Below are positions 12,005 through 16,378 of a DNA stretch of 16,378 nucleotides, one piece after another. This DNA is from CAZYMF01 sp964648215 (GTDB lineage: Bacteria > Desulfobacterota > Binatia > HRBIN30 > JACQVA1): the NCBI GenBank assembly GCA_964648215.1, contig CAZYMF010000105.1, positions 1 through 16,378 of the forward strand, written 5' to 3'. The notes under the pieces were generated by a model that saw only the letters and a program-made list of their open reading frames with translations, had not been told where the DNA came from and ran no database searches. The translations under genes and the position numbers were made by a program. Numbering within the stretch: the stretch's first letter is position 1; every line of letters begins with the position of its first letter.

Positions 12005-14869
12005 ATGAGGATCGCCAGTGCATCGGCGAAGGCTGCAATCGTCGTCTCGCTCGTCCTGCTCGGCATCGCAGAGCCGGGCTTCGCACAGACGTCCCGCGTC
12101 CGTCTCTCCACCCGCTTCCGCGACAACGCCACGGAGCCCGTCTGCGGCAACGGGGCCGTCGAGGGAGACGAGGAGTGCGACGACGGCAACAGCGTCGGCG
12201 GCGACGGCTGTGCCGCCAACTGCACCATCGAGGACACCGCCGATTGCCAATTGGCCGCGGGGAGCAGTGCCGCCATTCAGACGAAGCTGTTCCTCATCCC
12301 CTTTCCGCTCAGCGGCAGCGAGACGTGGGCCGTCGGCCAGACACGCGCCAGCGACGCCGAGGCAATCCGGCCGGTGGCGATGCGCGCCGGCGATCTTCAC
12401 GTCGATCCCATCGTCATTCCCGGCGTGGCCTGCGCTTGCCTGCGCGCCCTGCCGAATGCCGAGCTCGGTCCCGGGAACGTGGCCACGGGTGCGGTCGGCT
12501 GCACCGACTCGGGCTTGCCACAGGTCGACTACGTCTTCAGCATCGACCACGACATCAGCGACGTCGACCCCGATTGCAGCACCGGCACGCTCGAGGACGG
12601 CTCGTCGGCGCACCCGCACGCCGGGGCCTGCAATGGCAAGCCGGCGATCAGTTTCTCCGGCCGCGGCGGCAGCGGCTCGGCGCTGCTCCAGCTCAACGCC
12701 TCCCTCAGCTTCATCGCCGACGGCGGTCTCTGCGGCCTTGCCAGTGGCGACCTCAATTTGTACGGGCCTGATGGAATCCCGTGCACGGACGACGATCCCG
12801 GGCAGCAGGCGCCGGCGATCCTGCCCGTCACCACCGGCACCGCCAGCGGCGAGGTCATCGACGTCAACGACGTGCACGGGCCGAAGATCGCGCCGGGCCA
12901 GATCTGTACGGCCCTTCCCTGCACCGCGGCGACAACGGGTGATCGGGTGAGCTGCACCGAGCTGAGCAACGGCGTCGTCGAGGCCACTCTGGTCACGGCA
13001 CAGGGATTCATCGACGAGTTCCAGTTGGGCGACAACGTTACCACCATGCGACTGGTGTGCGGCAACGGGGGTCTGCCGAACACACCGACGGCGACGCCGA
13101 CACCCACACCGACGACCACCAAGACGCCGACGCCGCCGTCGACGACTCCGAACCCGACGGCCACCAAGAAGGGGCTTCCCTTTTGCGGCAATGGCGTCGT
13201 CGACTTCTACGAGGAGTGCGACGATGGCAACACCGTTGGCGGCGACGGCTGCGCCGCCAACTGCACCATCGAAAGCCGTCGCGCGTGCGAGCTCGATTCG
13301 GGTGCGACATCGACGATTCAGACGCCGACGCTTGCCATTCCGTTTCACCTGAGCGGAGACGAGATGTTCACGACCGGTCGCGTCCGGTTGGACGATCCCG
13401 AGAAGATCGCGCCCGTCGTAATCGAGCCCGAGGACGTCCACTTCGACCCCGTCTCGGTCCCGGGCTCGTTCTGTATCTGCGTGCGCGGCCATGCCTCGCC
13501 GCAGCTCGACGGCAACTATGCCAGGGGCGACATCGGGTGCGGCAGCGGACTGCCGCATGTCGACTATCGCGACAGCGTCGACCACAACATCGGCGTTGTG
13601 GGGATCAACGGCTTCACGGCGGAAGAATGCGCCGCCGATGGCGGTACCGTCGAAGATGGATCGCCCGCCCATCCTCACACCGGCGTGTGCAACGGGCCCA
13701 ACTTGCTGGCCTTCGCCGACAGCGGCCCGCGCGGATCGACCGTTCTCGACGAGAGCAGGACCTCGATCAGCATGATCGCCGACGGCGGCGCCTGCGCTAC
13801 CGCCGACGGCGACCCGGCCCTCTACGGGCCCGACGGCATCGCCTGTACCGACGACGACCCGGCCCAGGCGGCCGCGCTCGACCTGCCGCTCACCAGCGGT
13901 ACCGCCAGCGCCCAAATCCTCCACGTCGACGATGGCGCCAGCGTTCTCGGCCCCGACGCCGTCTGCGCCGGCACCTGCACGACGGAGCTCACCGGATCGC
14001 CGGCGCCTTGCGACGCCTTGGTCGTGAACGCCCCGGGCGAGCTCGGTGGCCTGACAACGGTCGCCGCTTTCCCATCCCTCGACAAAGGGCAGCTCGGCGA
14101 CACGGTGACCACTTTGACGTTCACCTGCCGGTCGAGCCAGTCACCGACGCCGTCGCCGAGCCGAACACCCACGCGAACGCGGCCACCAACGCCGAGCAGC
14201 ACCCCCTTCAAGTCCAGGACTCCCACCCCCACCCGGACCAAGACGCCGCCCATCGTCCACATCCGCATCGGCGCGGCGGTGATCGGCCCGGGCCAGCGTG
14301 TCGCGGTGACGGTTTCGCTGATCACCTCCGGCGTGGCGGTCTCCGCGACGGAGAACGACATCGTGGTCAGCGACACGTCGGTGCTCAGCATCGACCTCGA
14401 GACGTGCCGCGCCAACCCGACCATCGGCAAGACGCTCGCCACGGCGATGGTCTCCTCCGAGCCGACGGTGCAGCACCTGCGATTCCTCATCCAGCCCGGA
14501 TCGAGCACCGCGCCGATTCCGGACGGGCCACTGTACTCGTGCGCCGTCCGCATCGCCCCGTCGGCCCTGTCCGGGACCTACCCGCTCGACAACGAGATGC
14601 CCCTCGCCTTCGACGGCGCCGGGGGCGAGATACAGCCCGTCGTCGGCGACAACGGCGGGATCGGCATCGGGCGCCTGATCAAGACCTGCCCCGGCGACTG
14701 CGACGGCGACGGCCAGGTTTCGATCGACGAGCTGCTCGCGGGGGTCAATCTCACCCTCGGCAAAGGGTCGATCGTCGACTGTCTCGCCTTCGACACCGAC
14801 GAAAACGACCGCGTCACGGTCGACGAGCTGACGCGCGGCGTGAACGCCGCGCTGGACGGGTGTCCGTGA
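12005..14869 (+). CDS. Secreted modular protein: two Cys-rich DUF4215-type modules, cohesin-like and dockerin-like domains
   Basis: 954 residues. The N-terminus is a signal peptide: MRIASASAK, a hydrophobic core AIVVSLVLLGIA, and a probable cut after GFAQ (about residue 28). Two homologous modules follow (about 47-352 and 394-708). Each starts with a Myxococcus-type Cys-rich repeat (CGNG...EECDDGN.VGGDGCAANC) and continues with about 260 residues sharing HPH..CNG and YGPDGI.CTDDDP. Thr/Pro linkers (about 358-391 and 711-750) follow each. Residues about 753-890 look like a cohesin/CBM-type beta domain (VIGPGQRVAVTVSL ... GTYPL). The C-terminus is dockerin-like: two perfect 12-residue EF loops, D898-x-D900-x-D902 to E909 and D930-x-D932-x-N934 to E941, with cysteines 895, 899, 923 and 953. 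No membrane anchor or sorting signal is seen. I infer an exported, calcium- and disulfide-stabilised surface or matrix protein; the molecular role is unknown and no enzyme motif was recognised. Confidence 0.88.
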   Translation: MRIASASAKAAIVVSLVLLGIAEPGFAQTSRVRLSTRFRDNATEPVCGNGAVEGDEECDDGNSVGGDGCAANCTIEDTADCQLAAGSSAAIQTKLFLIPFPLSGSETWAVGQTRASDAEAIRPVAMRAGDLHVDPIVIPGVACACLRALPNAELGPGNVATGAVGCTDSGLPQVDYVFSIDHDISDVDPDCSTGTLEDGSSAHPHAGACNGKPAISFSGRGGSGSALLQLNASLSFIADGGLCGLASGDLNLYGPDGIPCTDDDPGQQAPAILPVTTGTASGEVIDVNDVHGPKIAPGQICTALPCTAATTGDRVSCTELSNGVVEATLVTAQGFIDEFQLGDNVTTMRLVCGNGGLPNTPTATPTPTPTTTKTPTPPSTTPNPTATKKGLPFCGNGVVDFYEECDDGNTVGGDGCAANCTIESRRACELDSGATSTIQTPTLAIPFHLSGDEMFTTGRVRLDDPEKIAPVVIEPEDVHFDPVSVPGSFCICVRGHASPQLDGNYARGDIGCGSGLPHVDYRDSVDHNIGVVGINGFTAEECAADGGTVEDGSPAHPHTGVCNGPNLLAFADSGPRGSTVLDESRTSISMIADGGACATADGDPALYGPDGIACTDDDPAQAAALDLPLTSGTASAQILHVDDGASVLGPDAVCAGTCTTELTGSPAPCDALVVNAPGELGGLTTVAAFPSLDKGQLGDTVTTLTFTCRSSQSPTPSPSRTPTRTRPPTPSSTPFKSRTPTPTRTKTPPIVHIRIGAAVIGPGQRVAVTVSLITSGVAVSATENDIVVSDTSVLSIDLETCRANPTIGKTLATAMVSSEPTVQHLRFLIQPGSSTAPIPDGPLYSCAVRIAPSALSGTYPLDNEMPLAFDGAGGEIQPVVGDNGGIGIGRLIKTCPGDCDGDGQVSIDELLAGVNLTLGKGSIVDCLAFDTDENDRVTVDELTRGVNAALDGCP
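12143..13060 (+). repeat. Module copy 1 of the secreted protein
   Basis: Residues 47-352 of the protein. It begins at CGNGAVEGDEECDDGN and ends at the cysteine of RLVCGNG. Landmarks shared with copy 2 are AANCTIE, IPF.LSG, the HVDP segment, LP.VDY, VDHNI/IDHDI, EDGS.AHPH.G.CNG, IADGG.C, LYGPDGI.CTDDDP, TSGTAS/TTGTAS and QLGD.VTT. Outside the first 20 residues the copies match in roughly half of positions by eye. Confidence 0.8.
13184..14128 (+). repeat. Module copy 2 of the secreted protein
   Basis: Residues 394-708, starting at CGNGVVDFYEECDDGN and ending at the cysteine of TLTFTCRSS. It carries the same ordered landmarks as copy 1, plus a short insertion with extra acidic residues and a cysteine (GINGFTAEECAADGG) before the EDGSPAHPHTG motif. 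The 62 nt at 13211-13272 match 12170-12231 in 58 positions, far closer than the rest of the module. Confidence 0.8.
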
Positions 14870-14873
14870 CAGC

Positions 14874-14948
14874 CTCAAGCTGAAAGCCAAAAGCAGAAAG
14901 CCGGAGCACTGCGTCTGCGGCTTTTCGCTTTGGACTTTCAGCCTTGAG
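14874..14948. terminator. Long inverted repeat, probable bidirectional terminator
   Basis: The left arm from CTCAAG (14874) through CTGAAAG, CCAAAAGC and GAAAGCCG (to about 14903) is mirrored by CGGCTTTTCGCTTTGG, CTTTCAG and CTTGAG (about 14918-14948). There are only a few one-base bulges, so the stem is close to 28 bp with a loop near 14904-14917. It begins 5 nt after the stop of the plus-strand gene and ends 9 nt before the stop codon of the minus-strand SDR gene. That is the place for a terminator shared by convergent genes. The arms are A-rich on one side and T-rich on the other, but there is no clean T-tail. Pairing is certain; termination is inferred from position. Confidence 0.65.
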
Positions 14949-14956
14949 CTTGGGCT

Positions 14957-15721
14957 TCACCCAATGCTGCGGCCGCCGTCGACGTTGAGGCAGACGCCGG
15001 TCAGGAACTCGGCGTCGTCCGAGGCGAGGAACAGCACCGCCGCGGCGACGTCGCGCGGCTCGGCGAGGCGGCCGAGGGGAATGCCCTGGACCACGGTCTG
15101 GCGAATCGCATCGGGCATGGAATCCATGCCCAGGGCGCCCTTGAGGAAGTGCGTGTCGGCGGCGACCGGGTTGACGGCGTTCACCCGGATGCGAAACGGC
15201 GCAACCTCCGTGGCCAGGCCGCGGGTCATGGTCACGACGGCGCCTTTGGTGGCGTTGTAGACGGTCACGCCCGGACGCGGCGCCACCGCCCCGATCGAGG
15301 CGGTGTTGACGATGACGCCGCCGCCGCGCTCGCGCAGCACCGGCACCGCGAACTTGGCGCCGAGGAAGACGCCCTTCGTGTTCACCGAGAACACGCGGTC
15401 GTACTGTTCTTCGGGGAGATCCCACAGCGGCATCATCTGATGTGAGAAGCCGGCGTTGTTGACGAGAACGTCGAGGCCGCCGAACTGGGCGACGGCGGCG
15501 TCGATCATCGCCTTCACCTCGGCCGCTATCGACACGTCGGTGCGCACGAACACGGCCTGGCCGCCGGCATCCTTGATTGCCGCGACCACGCGCTTGCCGC
15601 CGGCCTCGTCGACGTCGGCCACCACCACCTTGGCCCCTTCGGCGGCAAAGCGCCGCGCGATGGCCTCGCCGAACCCCGACGCGGCACCGGTCACGATCGC
15701 GACCTTTTGATCGAATCTCAT
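14957..15721 (-). CDS. Short-chain dehydrogenase/reductase (classical SDR)
   Basis: Predicted NAD(P)(H)-dependent oxidoreductase acting on an alcohol, hydroxy-acid or ketone. The 254-residue protein is a full-length classical SDR. It has the Rossmann motif TGAASGFG (residues 11-18), D36 in VVVADVD at the end of strand beta-2 (favouring NAD over NADP), NNAG (88-91) and the catalytic tetrad N114, S142, Y155 and K159 (YNATK). The closing LTGVCLNVDGG is the typical C-terminal signature. The ATG at 15721 is preferred to an in-frame GTG at 15730 because GAGGTGA lies 5 nt upstream and homology starts right after it. It lies 10 nt downstream of the aldehyde dehydrogenase stop, so the two are almost surely co-transcribed. 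The substrate cannot be read from the sequence; a step paired with aldehyde oxidation is the likely setting. Confidence 0.92.
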   Translation of the reverse strand: MRFDQKVAIVTGAASGFGEAIARRFAAEGAKVVVADVDEAGGKRVVAAIKDAGGQAVFVRTDVSIAAEVKAMIDAAVAQFGGLDVLVNNAGFSHQMMPLWDLPEEQYDRVFSVNTKGVFLGAKFAVPVLRERGGGVIVNTASIGAVAPRPGVTVYNATKGAVVTMTRGLATEVAPFRIRVNAVNPVAADTHFLKGALGMDSMPDAIRQTVVQGIPLGRLAEPRDVAAAVLFLASDDAEFLTGVCLNVDGGRSIG

Positions 15722-15726
15722 TTCAC

Positions 15727-15733
15727 TCACCTC
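15727..15733 (-). promoter_or_regulatory. Ribosome binding site of the SDR gene
   Basis: GAGGTGA on the minus strand, 5 nt before the ATG that ends at 15721. It overlaps the stop codon of the upstream aldehyde dehydrogenase (15732-15734), which fits translational coupling and selects the ATG over the GTG at 15730. Confidence 0.7.
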
Positions 15734-16378
15734 ACAGTTTGATGGTTACGCACTTGACCTGCGTGTAATGATGCAGCGCTTCGATGCCCTTCTCGCGGCC
15801 GTAGCCGCTCTGCTTGTAGCCGCCGAACGGGGTCTCCACCGGCCCGGTCACCCACTCGTTGACGTACACCTGCCCGGCCTCGAGCCGCGCGGCGACGCGA
15901 TGCGCGCGCGAGAGGTCCCGGGTCCACAGGCCGGCGGCGAGCCCGTAACTGGTGTCGTTGGCGATCTCGATCGCCTCCTCTTCGTCGGCGAACGGCATCA
16001 CCACGACCACCGGTCCGAAGATCTCCTCGCGGGCGATGCGCATGTCGTTCTTCACGCCGGTGTAGATCGTCGGGTTGACGAAGTAACCGCCCTTCAGCTC
16101 CGGATCGTCGGGCAAGCTGCCCCCGGCCGCAGCGGTCGCGCCTTCGCGCCGCGCGACGTCGTAATACTCCTGCACCTTGCGGTACTGCGCCTCGGTCGTC
16201 ACCGGCCCGATCATCTGTCCCGGCTTGACGTTTCCCATGGCGCGGCTCAGCGCGGCGACGAAATCGTCGTGGATCTGCTGCTGCAGCAGCAGCCGCGTTC
16301 CGGCCATGCAGATCTGTCCGGCATTGACGACGAAGGCGCGCAGAGAGCCGGGAACCGCCTGCTCCATGTCGGCGTCGG
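15732..16378 (-). CDS. Aldehyde dehydrogenase family protein, 3' part (runs off the right edge)
   Basis: NAD(P)-dependent oxidation of an aldehyde to a carboxylic acid. Only the last 214 or so of a usual 480-500 residues are in the window; the frame stays open to base 16378 and reads DADMEQAV at the edge, so the first internal ATG (16367) is not the start. The catalytic cysteine is in AGQICMAGTRLL (codon 16308-16310). Further family landmarks follow: EEIFGPVVVVMPF with the conserved Glu, NDTSYGLAAGLWTRD, and the C-terminal PFGGYKQSGYGREKG with EALHHYTQVKCV. It is the upstream partner of the SDR gene, 10 nt apart. Substrate is unknown; the sequence fits the broad ALDH superfamily (betaine, phenylacetaldehyde or similar aldehydes) and does not decide between them. 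Confidence 0.94.
   Translation of the reverse strand, partial: DADMEQAVPGSLRAFVVNAGQICMAGTRLLLQQQIHDDFVAALSRAMGNVKPGQMIGPVTTEAQYRKVQEYYDVARREGATAAAGGSLPDDPELKGGYFVNPTIYTGVKNDMRIAREEIFGPVVVVMPFADEEEAIEIANDTSYGLAAGLWTRDLSRAHRVAARLEAGQVYVNEWVTGPVETPFGGYKQSGYGREKGIEALHHYTQVKCVTIKL

Noticed and set aside
13081..13176. ACGCC/ACACC-type short repeats resembling a tandem array or CRISPR-like block
   Set aside because: They encode a Thr/Pro linker in frame with the secreted protein, have no fixed unit with spacers, and a second similar linker occurs at about 14138-14250.
11951..13924. 657-codon minus-strand open frame opposite the secreted protein gene
   Set aside because: The plus-strand frame has a signal peptide, duplicated modules and conserved cysteines. 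The antisense frame only mirrors its duplication and ends beyond the gene start.

Overview
The window is GC-rich, with long reading frames, 1- and 4-nt gene overlaps and purine-rich ribosome binding sites, so it is bacterial chromosome. No RNA gene, CRISPR array, transposase or plasmid function was found. The best taxonomic clue is the 954-residue exported protein at 12005-14869. It combines Myxococcus-type Cys-rich repeats (DUF4215-like), Thr/Pro linkers, a cohesin-like domain and a C-terminal dockerin-like EF-hand pair. In my memory this mix is common in Candidatus Binatota and other lineages once called Deltaproteobacteria. That assignment is an inference and was not tested.

Layout: (1) 15-1916, minus strand, an alkyl-sulfatase-type metallo-beta-lactamase-fold hydrolase. 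(2) 1917-2182, an intergenic stretch with two strong inverted repeats. (3) 2183-2878, minus strand, a GH25 lysozyme-like muramidase with no visible export signal. (4) 2879-3156, a divergent promoter region. (5) 3157-11860, plus strand, a compact recC-recB-recD operon encoding the whole RecBCD helicase-nuclease; recC/recB overlap by 4 nt and recB/recD by 1 nt. (6) 11861-12004, a short spacer with a weak promoter candidate. (7) 12005-14869, plus strand, the large secreted modular protein. (8) 14870-14956, a long inverted repeat that probably terminates transcription from both sides. (9) 14957-15721, minus strand, a short-chain dehydrogenase/reductase, and 15732-16378, minus strand, the 3' part of an aldehyde dehydrogenase. 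These last two sit 10 nt apart and form an operon that enters from the right edge.

The RecBCD genes form one functional unit: double-strand break processing and degradation of linear DNA, with RecB carrying helicase plus nuclease, RecD the second motor and RecC the scaffold and probable Chi reader. The SDR and ALDH are likely consecutive oxidation steps (alcohol or hydroxy compound to aldehyde or ketone, then to acid) on an unknown substrate. The sulfatase and muramidase look like independent accessory genes.

The least explained material is the exported protein: a tandemly duplicated, roughly 310-residue Cys-rich module that I cannot name, ahead of cohesin-like and dockerin-like domains in the same chain. 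Second is a REP-like palindrome that appears both between genes and in frame inside recB. I see no convincing new multi-gene system.
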